From: Pararoseomonas sp. SCSIO 73927
Lineage (GTDB): Bacteria > Pseudomonadota > Alphaproteobacteria > Acetobacterales > Acetobacteraceae
Direction of reading: 5' to 3'
DNA: 64,000 bases
Assembly (NCBI RefSeq): GCF_037040815.1
Contig: NZ_CP146232.1
Span: 3,156,501-3,220,500 of the forward strand
Shown piece after piece: positions 35,067 to 44,135 of this stretch. Below the pieces are notes generated by a model. It was not told the origin of the DNA. It saw only the letters and a program-made list of their open reading frames with translations, and made no database searches. The stretch's first letter is position 1, and the number at the start of each line of letters is the position of its first letter. A program made the position numbers and the translations under genes.

Positions 35067-36716
35067 GTGACGTCCGCCCGCCCGTGGGAGGCTGTGTACC
35101 CGCCGGGAGCGCGCTGGGACGCGCCGCTCGAGATCGGCACGCTCGGCTCCCTGCTGGACGGGATGGCGGAGCGCTGGGCGGATCGGCCCGCGCTGGAGTA
35201 TCGCGGGCGGCGCATCACCTACGCCGCGCTGAAGCACGCCGCGGATCGGCTGGCGGCGGGGCTGCTGGCCCTTGGGATCGCGCCCGGCCAGGCGGTGGGG
35301 CTGCTGCTGCCGAACACGCCCTGGCACCCCATCTGCTTTCTCGCGCTGACACGGATCGGGGCACGAGTGGTGCACCTCAGTCCGCTCGATGCCCGCCGCG
35401 TGCTGCACCACAAGCTGACGGATAGCGGGGCGCGGGTGGTGATCGGCACGGACCTGCCGAACCTGCTGCCGCCGGCGCTGGAGCTGCTGGAATCCGGCGT
35501 CGTGGACCGGCTGCTGCTCGGTGAGGACGCAGCCTGGGGCGGGGAGGAGGGAGCGGGTGATCCGCGCGCCGTCCCGCTCTCCTCCGTCATGGCAGAGCCC
35601 CCCGCGGCGTGGCCCGCTGTCTCGCCGGACGACGTGGCGCTGCTGCAGTACACGGGCGGCACCACGGGCATGCCGAAAGGTGCCATGCTGACGCACGGCA
35701 ACCTGACCGCTGCCGTCTCCATCTACCGCAACTGGCACGATGCGGACGTGCTGGTACCGGGCGAGCAGCGGGTGCTGGCCGTGCTGCCGCTGTTCCACAT
35801 CTACGCGCTCACCTCCGTGCTGCTGCGCCACCTGGCGGACGGGAACGAGGTGCTGCTGCGCCCGCGCTTCGAGGCGGAGGCGGTGCTGCGCGACATCGAG
35901 ACGCTGCGCGTGACCTGCCTATCCGGCGTGCCGACGATCTGGATCGCGCTGCTGAACCACCCCGGCGCCGCCACCTTCGACCTCTCCTCCCTCCGCGCCT
36001 GCGTCTCGGGCGGCGCGCCGCTGCCCTTCGACGTGGCGGCGCGGGTGGAGGGACTCCTGGGCCGCCCGCTGCGGATCGGCTGGGGCATGACGGAGACCGC
36101 GCCCGCCGGCACGCGCGTGCCCGCCTCCGTCACGCCGCGCCCGGGCATCATCGGCGTGCCGCTGCCGGGCGTGGATATGCGGATCGTGGCGCTGGAGGAT
36201 CCCGCCCGCGAGATGCCGCCCGGCGAGGCGGGGGAGATGGCGATCCGCGGCCCCAATGTCTTCGTGGGGTACTGGAACAAGCCGGAGGAGACGCGGGCCG
36301 CCTTCGTGGATGGCTGGTTCCTCACCGGCGATATCGGCCGGATGGAGGAGAACGGCGTCTTCTTCCTCATGGACCGGCGGAAGAACATGATCATCTCCGG
36401 CGGCTTCAACGTGTACCCCGCTGCGGTGGAGAGCGCGATCTACGAGCACCCGGACGTGACGGAGTGCATCGTAATCGGCATCCCCGACGCCTATCGCGGA
36501 CAGTCCGCCAAAGCCTTCGTCACCCTGCGCCCCGGCGCGCGGGAACTGACTCTGGACGCGCTGAAGGCCTTCCTGCGCGACCGCGTGGGGCGGCACGAGA
36601 TGCCCGTGGCGCTGGAACTGCGCGAGAGCCTTCCCCGAACCCCCGCCGGAAAACTGATGGCCAGCGCCCTTGTCGCCGAGGAGCAGGCCCGAGAGAACCA
36701 GGGAACCAACGCATGA
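35067..36716 (+). CDS. Acyl-CoA ligase (ANL superfamily)
   Basis: 549-aa adenylate-forming ligase that activates a carboxylic acid to its CoA thioester through an acyl-AMP. Core motifs: P-loop-like YTGGTTGMPKGAML, GGAPLPFDVAARVE, GWGMTETAP, GWFLTGDIGRMEENG, the hinge RRKNMIISGGFNVYP, and the C-terminal catalytic Lys in RTPAGKLMA. The GTG at 35067 is preferred (GGAGCGG upstream); TTG 35052 is an alternative. First gene of an operon with thiolase and two acyl-CoA dehydrogenases; its stop overlaps the thiolase ATG. The set resembles PimA of the pimelate pathway, so a medium-chain dicarboxylate or related acid is a likely substrate. Confidence 0.92.
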   Translation: MTSARPWEAVYPPGARWDAPLEIGTLGSLLDGMAERWADRPALEYRGRRITYAALKHAADRLAAGLLALGIAPGQAVGLLLPNTPWHPICFLALTRIGARVVHLSPLDARRVLHHKLTDSGARVVIGTDLPNLLPPALELLESGVVDRLLLGEDAAWGGEEGAGDPRAVPLSSVMAEPPAAWPAVSPDDVALLQYTGGTTGMPKGAMLTHGNLTAAVSIYRNWHDADVLVPGEQRVLAVLPLFHIYALTSVLLRHLADGNEVLLRPRFEAEAVLRDIETLRVTCLSGVPTIWIALLNHPGAATFDLSSLRACVSGGAPLPFDVAARVEGLLGRPLRIGWGMTETAPAGTRVPASVTPRPGIIGVPLPGVDMRIVALEDPAREMPPGEAGEMAIRGPNVFVGYWNKPEETRAAFVDGWFLTGDIGRMEENGVFFLMDRRKNMIISGGFNVYPAAVESAIYEHPDVTECIVIGIPDAYRGQSAKAFVTLRPGARELTLDALKAFLRDRVGRHEMPVALELRESLPRTPAGKLMASALVAEEQARENQGTNA

Positions 36717-37891
36717 CCGACGCCGTCATCGTCTCCACCGCGCGCACGCCGATCGGCAAGGCGCATCGCGGCGCCTTCAACAACACCCACGGCGCGGAGA
36801 TGGCATCCCACGCCATGGTCGCCGCCATGGACCGCATCGGGCTGGAGCGGGACGCGGTGGAGGAGGTGATCCTCGGCTGCGGCTACCCGGAGGGTGCGAC
36901 GGGCGGCAACATCGCCCGCCACTCCGCGATCCGCTCCGGCATTCCCGTCTCCTCCTCCGGCCAGACGGTCAGCCGCTTCTGCGCCTCCGGCCTCGAGGCG
37001 ATCGCCGCGGCGGCGAAGCGCATCATCGTGGACAAGGTGCCGGTGGCACTGGCGGGCGGGGTGGAATCCATCTCCCTGGTCCAGCCCACGGTGAACCGGA
37101 ACCACTACCGGAACGCCTGGCTGGAGGCGAACAAGCCCTCCATCTACGACGCGATGATCGACACGGCGGACCTGGTGGCGGAGCGCTACGGCATCTCCCG
37201 CCAGGCGCAGGACGAGTTCTCGCTGGAGAGCCAGCGCCGCACCGCCGCCGCCCAGCAGGCCCGCCGCTTCGACGACGAGATCGTGCCGATGACCGCCACC
37301 ATGAGGGTGACGGACAAGGCCACGGGCGAGGTGCGGGAGGAGACGATCACCCTCTCCAAGGATGAGGGAAACCGTCCCGACACCTCGCTGGAGGGGCTGC
37401 TGAAGCTGAAGCCGGTGAAGGAGGGCAAGTTCGTCACCGCCGGCAATGCCAGCCAGCTCTCGGATGGCGCCAGCGCCTCCGTGCTCATGTCCGCCGAGGA
37501 GGCGGCGCGGCGCGGCCTGGCCCCGCTCGCGATCTTCCGCGGCTACGCCACAGCCGGCTGCGAGCCGGAGGAGATGGGCATCGGCCCGGTCTTCGCCGTG
37601 CCGCGCCTGCTGCAGCGCCACGGGCTGACGGTGGATGACATCGACCTGTGGGAGCTGAACGAGGCCTTCGCCTCCCAGTCCATCTACTGCCGGGACAAGC
37701 TGGGCATCGATCCGGAGAAGGTGAACGTGAACGGCGGCGCCATCTCCGTCGGCCACCCCTTCGGGATGAGCGGCGCGCGGCTGGTGGGCCACGCGGTGCT
37801 GGAAGGGCGCCGGCGCGGGGCCAGGTATGCGGTGGTGACCATGTGCGTCGCCGGTGGCCAGGGCGCCGCCGGCCTCATCGAGATTGCGTAA
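36713..37891 (+). CDS. Acetyl-CoA C-acyltransferase (thiolase)
   Basis: 392-aa degradative thiolase (family of beta-ketothiolases) that cleaves 3-ketoacyl-CoA with CoA to give acetyl-CoA. The acyl-binding nucleophile is Cys90 in [10 protein letters not shown]; the other catalytic residues are in [11 protein letters not shown] (His) and [12 protein letters not shown] (second Cys). NEAFASQS is also present. Start ATG 36713 overlaps the ligase stop (ATGA). In the pim-type operon of other alphaproteobacteria the equivalent gene is pimB. Chain-length preference is not readable from sequence. Confidence 0.93.
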   Translation: MTDAVIVSTARTPIGKAHRGAFNNTHGAEMASHAMVAAMDRIGLERDAVEEVILGCGYPEGATGGNIARHSAIRSGIPVSSSGQTVSRFCASGLEAIAAAAKRIIVDKVPVALAGGVESISLVQPTVNRNHYRNAWLEANKPSIYDAMIDTADLVAERYGISRQAQDEFSLESQRRTAAAQQARRFDDEIVPMTATMRVTDKATGEVREETITLSKDEGNRPDTSLEGLLKLKPVKEGKFVTAGNASQLSDGASASVLMSAEEAARRGLAPLAIFRGYATAGCEPEEMGIGPVFAVPRLLQRHGLTVDDIDLWELNEAFASQSIYCRDKLGIDPEKVNVNGGAISVGHPFGMSGARLVGHAVLEGRRRGARYAVVTMCVAGGQGAAGLIEIA

Positions 37892-37902
37892 GGAGAGCCG
37901 GA

Positions 37903-39105
37903 ATGGACCTGCGCTTCACCCCAGAGGAGATCGCGTTCCGCGACGACCTCCGCCGCTTCTTCCGCGAGAAGGTGCCCGCCGAGATCCGCAAGAAGGTCGC
38001 GGAGGGGCGCCACCTCGACAAGGAGGACATCGTCACCTCCCAGCGCATCCTGAACGAGGCCGGGCTGGCCACGCCGAACTGGCCGGTGGCCTGGGGCGGC
38101 AAGGACTGGACCCCCGTCCAGCGCTACATCTTCACGGAGGAGCTGCAGCGCGCCGCCGTGCCGCTGCCGCTGCAGTTCAACGTCTTCATGGTCGGCCCGG
38201 TGATCGCCACCTTCGGCTCCGAGGAGCAGAAGCGGAAGTTCCTGCCGGCCACCGCGAACGTGGATATCTGGTGGTGCCAGGGCTTCTCCGAGCCGGGCGC
38301 CGGTTCCGACCTCGCCTCCCTCCGCACCACGGCGGAGAAGCGGGACGGGAAGTACATCGTCTCCGGCCAGAAGGCCTGGACGACGCTGGGCCAGCACGCG
38401 GACTGGATCTTTTGCCTGGCCCGCACGGACAAGACCGCGAAGAAGCAGAAGGGCATCTCCTTCCTGCTGATCGACATGAAGTCCCCCGGCATCACCGTGC
38501 GCCCCGTGATCACCATCGACGGCGCGCACGAGGTGAACGAGGTCTTCTTCGACGAGGTGGAGGTTCCCGAGGAGAACCTGGTCGGCGAGGAGAACAAGGG
38601 CTGGGACTACGCCAAGTTCCTGCTGGCGAATGAGCGCACGGGCATCGCCCGCATTGGCCTCTCCAAGCAGCGCCTGGCCCGCGCCAAGCGGCTGGCGAAG
38701 GAGACGGAGGCCGGTGGCCGCACCCTGTGGGAGGACACGGATTTCCGCCGCCGCGTGGCGGAGATCGAGGTGGGGCTGAAGGCGCTGGAGATCACTCAGA
38801 TGCGGGTGGTCGCCAACCAGACCAAGCGCGACGCGGACAAGCCGGACCCGGCCTCCTCCATCCTGAAGATCAAGGGATCGGAACTGCAGCAGCTGACCAC
38901 GGAACTGCTGCTGGAGGTCGCCGGCCCCTACGCCATCCCCGCGCCGGACCATGAGCAGCCGGAGGGCTGGAACGAGCCCGCCGTCTCGCCGGAATGGGCG
39001 GATGCGGCGGCGCCGCTCTACTTTAACTACCGCAAGGTCTCGATCTACGGCGGCTCCAACGAGATCCAGCGCAACATCATCGCCAAAGCCTTCCTGGGTC
39101 TCTGA
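37903..39105 (+). CDS. Acyl-CoA dehydrogenase, PimC-like large subunit
   Basis: 400-aa FAD-dependent acyl-CoA dehydrogenase, resembling the large subunit of pimeloyl-CoA dehydrogenase. N-terminal [23 protein letters not shown]/substrate loop [35 protein letters not shown], and the C-terminal [18 protein letters not shown]. In the position of the usual catalytic Glu the segment YGGSNEIQ is the expected one for this subclass. AGGAG lies upstream of the ATG at 37903. It is followed after 13 bases by a second, smaller dehydrogenase; paired unequal subunits are a pim hallmark. Introduces the alpha-beta double bond in beta-oxidation. Confidence 0.92.
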   Translation: MDLRFTPEEIAFRDDLRRFFREKVPAEIRKKVAEGRHLDKEDIVTSQRILNEAGLATPNWPVAWGGKDWTPVQRYIFTEELQRAAVPLPLQFNVFMVGPVIATFGSEEQKRKFLPATANVDIWWCQGFSEPGAGSDLASLRTTAEKRDGKYIVSGQKAWTTLGQHADWIFCLARTDKTAKKQKGISFLLIDMKSPGITVRPVITIDGAHEVNEVFFDEVEVPEENLVGEENKGWDYAKFLLANERTGIARIGLSKQRLARAKRLAKETEAGGRTLWEDTDFRRRVAEIEVGLKALEITQMRVVANQTKRDADKPDPASSILKIKGSELQQLTTELLLEVAGPYAIPAPDHEQPEGWNEPAVSPEWADAAAPLYFNYRKVSIYGGSNEIQRNIIAKAFLGL

Positions 39106-39118
39106 GGGGTAGCGGAAC

Positions 39119-40249
39119 GTGGACTTCGACCTGACCGAGGAACAGCGCCTCCTCAAGGAGAGCATCGACCGCTTCGCCGCGGACAATGCGCGCGATCCGG
39201 CCGCGCACGGCACGGCGCCGGACCTCTGGCCGCAGCTGGCGGAGCTGGGCGTGCTGGCGCTGCCCTTCCCGGAGGAGGATGGCGGCATTGGCGGCGGCCC
39301 CGTCGAGACGATGATCGTGATGGAGGCGTTGGGCCGCGGCCTGATCACCGCGCCCTATCTCTCCAGCGTGGTGCTGGGCGGCGGCTTCCTGCGGCTGGGC
39401 GGCAATGCCGCGCAGAAGGCGGAGTTCATCCCGCAGGTCGCGGAGGGCTCCCTCAAGATGGCTTTCGCGCAGCTGGAGAAGGGCTCGCGCTACGACCTCT
39501 ACGATGTCTCCACAACCGCAAAGCGGGACGGCGGCGACTTCGTGCTGGATGGCCGCAAGGGCGTGGTGCTGGGCGGCGACGATGCCGGGCTTCTGGTGGT
39601 CACTGCCCGCACGGCCGGCGGCCGGCGCGACCATGACGGCATCACCCTCTTCCTCGTCGATGCGGAGGCGCCGGGCGTCACCCGCCGCGGCAGCGCCGCG
39701 CAGGACGGCACGCGCGTGGCGGAGATCGCCTTCGACGGCGTGCGCGTGCCCGCCGATCGCGTGCTGGGCGAGGTGGATGGCGGGCTGCCGCTGGCCGGCC
39801 ACGTGGTGGACGTGGCGCTGGCCGCCCTCTGCGCCGACAGCCTCGGTGCCATGGAGGAGCTGCACCGCGTGACGGTGGACTACCTGAAGACGCGCCAGCA
39901 GTTCGGCGTGCCCATCGCCTCCTTCCAGGCCCTGCAGCACCGCGCGGCGGACATGCTGGTGGCGGTGGAGCAGGCGCGCTCCATGGCGGTCTACGCGGCC
40001 ATGATGGCCGAGGAGACGGACCTCCTCACGCGGCGCCCGGCCCTGGCCGCGGCGAAGGCGCAGGTGAACCGCTCCGGTCGGCAGGTCGGGCAGGAGGCGA
40101 TCCAGCTCCATGGCGGCATCGCCATGACCTGGGAGTACAAGGCGGGCCACTATTTCAAGCGCCTGACCACCAACGACATGATCTTCGGCGATACGGATCA
40201 CCACCTCCGCGCCGTGATGCAGGAAGGCGGGCTGCTGGAGGAGGTCTGA
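39119..40249 (+). CDS. Acyl-CoA dehydrogenase, PimD-like small subunit
   Basis: 376-aa acyl-CoA dehydrogenase-family protein, the probable partner of the preceding gene. N-terminal [19 protein letters not shown]; central FAFAQ-type segment [17 protein letters not shown] in place of the canonical FAD-binding loop; C-terminal [26 protein letters not shown]. This pattern is typical of PimD/caiA-like small subunits in heteromeric dehydrogenases. GTG start at 39119, 13 bases after the large-subunit stop. Expected to form a heteromer with it. Substrate probably a (di)carboxyl-CoA, by analogy to pimelate degradation. Confidence 0.9.
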   Translation: MDFDLTEEQRLLKESIDRFAADNARDPAAHGTAPDLWPQLAELGVLALPFPEEDGGIGGGPVETMIVMEALGRGLITAPYLSSVVLGGGFLRLGGNAAQKAEFIPQVAEGSLKMAFAQLEKGSRYDLYDVSTTAKRDGGDFVLDGRKGVVLGGDDAGLLVVTARTAGGRRDHDGITLFLVDAEAPGVTRRGSAAQDGTRVAEIAFDGVRVPADRVLGEVDGGLPLAGHVVDVALAALCADSLGAMEELHRVTVDYLKTRQQFGVPIASFQALQHRAADMLVAVEQARSMAVYAAMMAEETDLLTRRPALAAAKAQVNRSGRQVGQEAIQLHGGIAMTWEYKAGHYFKRLTTNDMIFGDTDHHLRAVMQEGGLLEEV

Positions 40250-40313
40250 GGACCCCTCCAGCCCCCATCGGAACGACAGGCCGAACGGCCGGACAGACGG
40301 AGAGAACGGATCC

Positions 40314-41294
40314 ATGACCACCACCATGCCGCGCCGCGGCGCCCTCCTGCTCGGCCTCGGCGCGGGCGCGGCGGCGCTGGCGCGGCCGGCCCTCTCGCAG
40401 GGGCGGTTCCCCGACAAGCCTATCCGCATGGTCGTGCCCTGGTCGCCCGGCGGTGCCAGCGACATCCTGATGCGCGCGCTGTCGGAGCAGGCATCCAGGC
40501 GCCTCGGCCAGCCGGTGATCCCGGAGAACCGCTCCGGTGCCGGCGGGATCCTCGGCGCGCAGCTCGTCTCCACCTCTCGGCCGGACGGCTACATCCTCAC
40601 CCAGACGCCCATCTCCATCTTCCGCTACCCGCAGATGGTCGCGCGCCCGCCCTTCGACCCGATGAAGGACCTGACCTACATCGCGCAGGTCACCGGCTAC
40701 CTCTTCGGCGTGGCGGTGAAGGCGGATGCGCCGTGGAAGGACTTCAGGGAGCTGCTGGCCTACGCCAAGGCCAATCCCGGCAAGATCAACTACGGCACCC
40801 CCGGCTCCGGCACCTCGCTGCACATCACGATGGAGCAGATCGCGTCGCAGCAGGGGATCGAGTGGACGCAGGTGCCCTTCCGCGGTGCCTCCGAGAACAT
40901 GCAGTCGCTTCTCGCCGGCAACACCCAGGTCTGCGCGGAGACGAGCGCCTGGTCGGAGCTGGTGCTGTCCGGCCAGTTCCGCCTGCTTTGCGTGTGGAGC
41001 GGCGAGCGCGCGAAGCGCTTCCCGGAGGTTCCGACGCTGAAGGAGCTGGGCATCGACATCGTCTCCACCTCGCCCTATGGCATCGGCGGCCCAGCGGGGA
41101 TGGAGCCGGCGGTGGTGCAGGCGCTGGAGTCGGCGCTGCGCGAGGCGGCGCAGGATCCCGTGCACACCGCGCTGCTGGAGAAGTACGACATGGCGCCCGC
41201 CTTCCTCGGCAGCGCCGACTACACGGCCGCCGCGCGCAAGCAGTACGAGGAGGACGGCGCGATGATCCGCCGCCTCGGCCTGAAGGCGAGCTGA
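40314..41294 (+). CDS. Bug-family substrate-binding protein
   Basis: 326-aa periplasmic binding protein. Signal MPRRGALLLGLGAGAAALARPALSQ with a Tat-like RR. Mature part has GRFPDKPIRMVVPWSPGGASD, GQPVIPENRSGAGGILGAQ and RPDGYIL, then VPFRGASENMQSLLAG and FPEVPTLKELGI, all Bug/TctC hallmarks. It is 64 bases after the PimD-like gene, and probably the last gene of the catabolic operon, so it is a good candidate for capturing that operon's carboxylic acid. No TctAB permease is in the window, so it may work with a permease elsewhere. Followed by a strong hairpin. Confidence 0.93.
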   Translation: MTTTMPRRGALLLGLGAGAAALARPALSQGRFPDKPIRMVVPWSPGGASDILMRALSEQASRRLGQPVIPENRSGAGGILGAQLVSTSRPDGYILTQTPISIFRYPQMVARPPFDPMKDLTYIAQVTGYLFGVAVKADAPWKDFRELLAYAKANPGKINYGTPGSGTSLHITMEQIASQQGIEWTQVPFRGASENMQSLLAGNTQVCAETSAWSELVLSGQFRLLCVWSGERAKRFPEVPTLKELGIDIVSTSPYGIGGPAGMEPAVVQALESALREAAQDPVHTALLEKYDMAPAFLGSADYTAAARKQYEEDGAMIRRLGLKAS

Positions 41295-41301
41295 CGCCAC
41301 C

Positions 41302-41332
41302 AACCCCTCGCGGAGCGGCCCGCGAGGGGTTT
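41302..41332 (+). terminator. Terminator after the catabolic operon
   Basis: Perfect 11-bp inverted repeat AACCCCTCGCG (41302-41312) / CGCGAGGGGTT (41321-41331), loop GAGCGGCC, followed by one more T, starting 8 bases after the binding-protein stop. The A-A/T-T ends of the stem give a short U-run. It separates the operon from the exported lyase gene. Confidence 0.7.
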
Positions 41333-41386
41333 GCCAGCCCCGGTTTTCAGGAGCAGCCTCCCGGGCAAACGACCCGGGAGGGGATC

Positions 41387-42895
41387 ATGCCCGTCGCGAA
41401 ATTCTGTGCCGGAGCGCTGCTGATGTGTGCCGTCGCCTTTCCCGCCCTGGCGCAGCAGGCGTCGCGGCGGGACGACTTCTACTGGCTGGGCGAGATCAAC
41501 AAGGCCAGCGCCGTCATCAACTCGGAAGAGGGTCTTCTCGACCCCGCCGTCGCGCCACGCATTGCCGCCGGGCTGGACCAGGTGCTGCGCGCCGGTGACG
41601 CACCGAACGGCCGGCGCCCCAACCTCGTCATCACCTTCGAGCCGCTGCTGATCGACGCCGCGGGCGTCGAGGCGACGCTGCTGCACGCCGGCCGGTCCAG
41701 CCAGGACATGCTCTCCACCGTTCGCGCGGCGATGATGCGGGAGGACCTGCTGCGCCTGGCGGAGCAACTGCGGAAGACCACGGCCACCATGACCCGCCTG
41801 GCGGAGCGCCACGCGGGCACGGTGGTGCCGAACTACACCAACGGCGTGGCCGCCCAGCCGAACAGCTACGGCCACTACCTCCTGGGCCATGTGGCAGGGC
41901 TGGAGCGCGACGCGCAGCGCCTGCGCGAGGCCTTCGCGCGCGTGGACCGCTCCCCCATGGGCACCACCGTGCTGAACGGCACGAGCTGGCCGCTGAACCG
42001 CGACCGCATGGCGCGCTACCTCGGCTTCCCCGCTACGGTGGACAATGCCTACGATGCCGCGCAGATCACGGCCGCCGAGATGCCGGTGGAGTTGGGCGCG
42101 CTGGCGACGGGCATCGCCATCCATGCCGGCGCCTTCGTCGAGGACGTGATGACGCAGTACGCGCAGTCCCGTCCCTGGATCCTGCTGCAGGAGGGCGGGG
42201 GCAACACCTACGTCTCCTCCGCCATGCCGCAGAAGCGCAACCCCGGCCTGCTGAACGACACGCGGGCGGAGGCGTCGCGCGTCGTAACGCTCGGCATCGG
42301 CCGCGCCATCCAGGCCCACAACATCCCGCCGGGGATGAGCGACCCGAAGAGCCCGAGGGACAACGCCGCCGTCATCGCCGGCGCGATCCGCGTGCTGGAG
42401 AACTGGGACCGCATCCTGAACGCCATGGTCATCAGCCCGGAGCGCGCGCTGGAGGAGCTGAACAGCGACTGGACGGCCTCCCAGGAGGTGGCGGACGTGC
42501 TGATGCGGAAGTACCGGCTGCCCTTCCGCGTCGGCCACCACTTCGCCTCCGAGATCGTGGACTACGCCAAGGAGCACGAGATCCGCCCGACCGATTTCCC
42601 CTACGCCGAGGCGCGGAGGATCTACGCGGACACGCTCCGCGAGATGAAGGTGGAGGGCGGCGAACTGCCGATGAGCGAGGAGGAGTTCCGCTCCACCCTC
42701 GACCCCGTGGCGATCATCCGCAACCGCGCCACCGCCGGCGGCCCGCAGCCCGCGGAGATGACGCGGATGGTGGCGGCGGCGAACCGGACGCTGGCGGAGC
42801 AGGAGGAGTGGATCCGGGCCCAGCGCGGCCGGATCGACGGCGCGCTGGCCTCGTTGGACGGCGACTTCGGCCGCCTCCTGGCCCGCGCGCGATAG
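41387..42895 (+). CDS. Exported argininosuccinate-lyase-like enzyme
   Basis: 502-aa member of the fumarase/aspartase/argininosuccinate lyase superfamily. Superfamily motifs: HAGRSSQDM (99-107; compare argininosuccinate lyase H-x-GRSRNDQ), TNGVAAQPNSYGHYLL (catalytic-His region) and the signature SSAMPQKRNPG (277-287). Unlike known argininosuccinate lyases it starts with a Sec signal peptide, MPVAKFCAGALLMCAVAFPALAQQ, cleaved near ALA-QQ, so it is predicted periplasmic. GGAGGGG lies just before the ATG. It sits between two Bug binding proteins, which suggests it cleaves an amino- or carboxy-containing substrate outside the cytoplasm before uptake. Reaction unknown. Confidence 0.85.
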   Translation: MPVAKFCAGALLMCAVAFPALAQQASRRDDFYWLGEINKASAVINSEEGLLDPAVAPRIAAGLDQVLRAGDAPNGRRPNLVITFEPLLIDAAGVEATLLHAGRSSQDMLSTVRAAMMREDLLRLAEQLRKTTATMTRLAERHAGTVVPNYTNGVAAQPNSYGHYLLGHVAGLERDAQRLREAFARVDRSPMGTTVLNGTSWPLNRDRMARYLGFPATVDNAYDAAQITAAEMPVELGALATGIAIHAGAFVEDVMTQYAQSRPWILLQEGGGNTYVSSAMPQKRNPGLLNDTRAEASRVVTLGIGRAIQAHNIPPGMSDPKSPRDNAAVIAGAIRVLENWDRILNAMVISPERALEELNSDWTASQEVADVLMRKYRLPFRVGHHFASEIVDYAKEHEIRPTDFPYAEARRIYADTLREMKVEGGELPMSEEEFRSTLDPVAIIRNRATAGGPQPAEMTRMVAAANRTLAEQEEWIRAQRGRIDGALASLDGDFGRLLARAR

Positions 42896-42920
42896 GCCGG
42901 AAGGGCGCCGCCCTTCCGGC
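42896..42920. terminator. Hairpin between convergent lyase and Bug genes
   Basis: Perfect 11-bp stem GCCGGAAGGGC (42896-42906) / GCCCTTCCGGC (42910-42920), loop GCC, beginning right after the lyase stop and ending 6 bases before the stop of the convergent gene. Likely bidirectional; no T-run. Confidence 0.6.
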
Positions 42921-42926
42921 GGCGCC

Positions 42927-43934
42927 TCAGTCCACCTTCGCGCCGGAGCGGCGCACGATCTCGGCCCAGCGTCCGATATCCCGCTCCTGCACACGGCGGA
43001 AATTGGCGGGGCTGGGATCGCTAGGTGGTGAGATGCCCTGATTGTCCGTTAGCCAGGTCACGAAGTCCGGCTGGGAGATGATCTTCGCCACCTCCTGCGC
43101 CATGCGGGCCTGAATTGGCGCCGGCAGGTGGGGCGGGGCCAGAAGGCCGTACCAAGTGGTGCTCTCGAAGCCCGGCAGGCCGCAGGCCTCCTCCGCCGTC
43201 GGCACGTCCGGCAGGGGCGGCAGGCGCGTGCGGGTGCTGACGGCCAGGCCGCGCGCCTGGCCCTGGCCGATCGCCCCGATGCTCGGCCCGCTCTGGTTGA
43301 AGAAGAAGGCCGTTTCCCCGGCCAGCAGGGAGACCATGGCCGGCCCCTGGCCGCGATAGGGGACGTGCAGCGTGTCGATCCCCGCCGCCAGCGAGAACTG
43401 CACCCCGCCCAGGTGGGTGGAGGCGCCGTTGCCGGTGGAGGCATAGGCCAGCGCCCCCGGCCTCGCCTTCGCGGCCTCGATCAGGTCCCGGCAGGTCCGG
43501 ATGTTCGGGGAGTGCTGCGGGCTGACCAGCAGCACGTTCGGCACGTCGCCCAGCAGCGCGATGTGCGTCACGTCGTTCAGCGGGTCGAAGGGCAGGCGGC
43601 TGTAGAGCGTGGCGTTGATCGCGTGGGTGCCGGCGGTGGCGAGAAGGAAGGTGTAGCCGTCCGGCCGCGCGCGGGCGACGTGCTCGCTGGCGATGTTGCC
43701 GCCCGCCCCCGTGCGGTTGTCCACCACCACGGGCACGCCGAGCGCCTGGGAGAGCGGCTCGGCGAGCTTGCGGGCGTAGATGTCCACGCCGGAACCGTTG
43801 GGGAAGCCGCCCATGATGGTGATCGGCCGGTTGGGCCAGGGCGCCTCCTGCGCGTCGGCCGCCGCGGGCAGGGCCAGGGCGGCCAGCGCGGCCAGTCGGA
43901 GGGCCGTCAGTCGAAGGGCGGTTCTGCGGAGCAT
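42927..43934 (-). CDS. Bug-family substrate-binding protein
   Basis: 335-aa periplasmic binding protein. Signal LRRTALRLTALRLAALAALALPAAADAQ; mature part with WPNRPITIMGGFPNGSGVD, GVPVVVDNRTGAGGNIASE, ARPDGYTFL, VPYRGQGPAMVSLLAG and LPPLPDVPTAEEACGL. The family-typical proline-rich, dicarboxylate-binding pattern is complete. The ATG at 43934 has GAGGAG upstream and is chosen over 43985. Convergent with the exported lyase, sharing its hairpin; whether it is regulated with that gene is unclear. Ligand unknown. No associated permease genes. Confidence 0.92.
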   Translation of the reverse strand: MLRRTALRLTALRLAALAALALPAAADAQEAPWPNRPITIMGGFPNGSGVDIYARKLAEPLSQALGVPVVVDNRTGAGGNIASEHVARARPDGYTFLLATAGTHAINATLYSRLPFDPLNDVTHIALLGDVPNVLLVSPQHSPNIRTCRDLIEAAKARPGALAYASTGNGASTHLGGVQFSLAAGIDTLHVPYRGQGPAMVSLLAGETAFFFNQSGPSIGAIGQGQARGLAVSTRTRLPPLPDVPTAEEACGLPGFESTTWYGLLAPPHLPAPIQARMAQEVAKIISQPDFVTWLTDNQGISPPSDPSPANFRRVQERDIGRWAEIVRRSGAKVD

Positions 43935-44135
43935 GTCGGACTCCTCGGCGCGTCTGATTGCGACTCCGTCATAGGCGATCGCCACGGGCCCCGGTAGCCG
44001 GGCTTTCGGCCGCTCCTGCCGGGTATCGCGCCGTATCTGGCAGCTGCTGGTCAGGAAAGGGGCGTTGTGCCCCCGATAGAGGCGGGCGATGCTCAGTCCC
44101 CGGACGCGGGCCAGCAGAAAGCGTCTGATCCCGTC

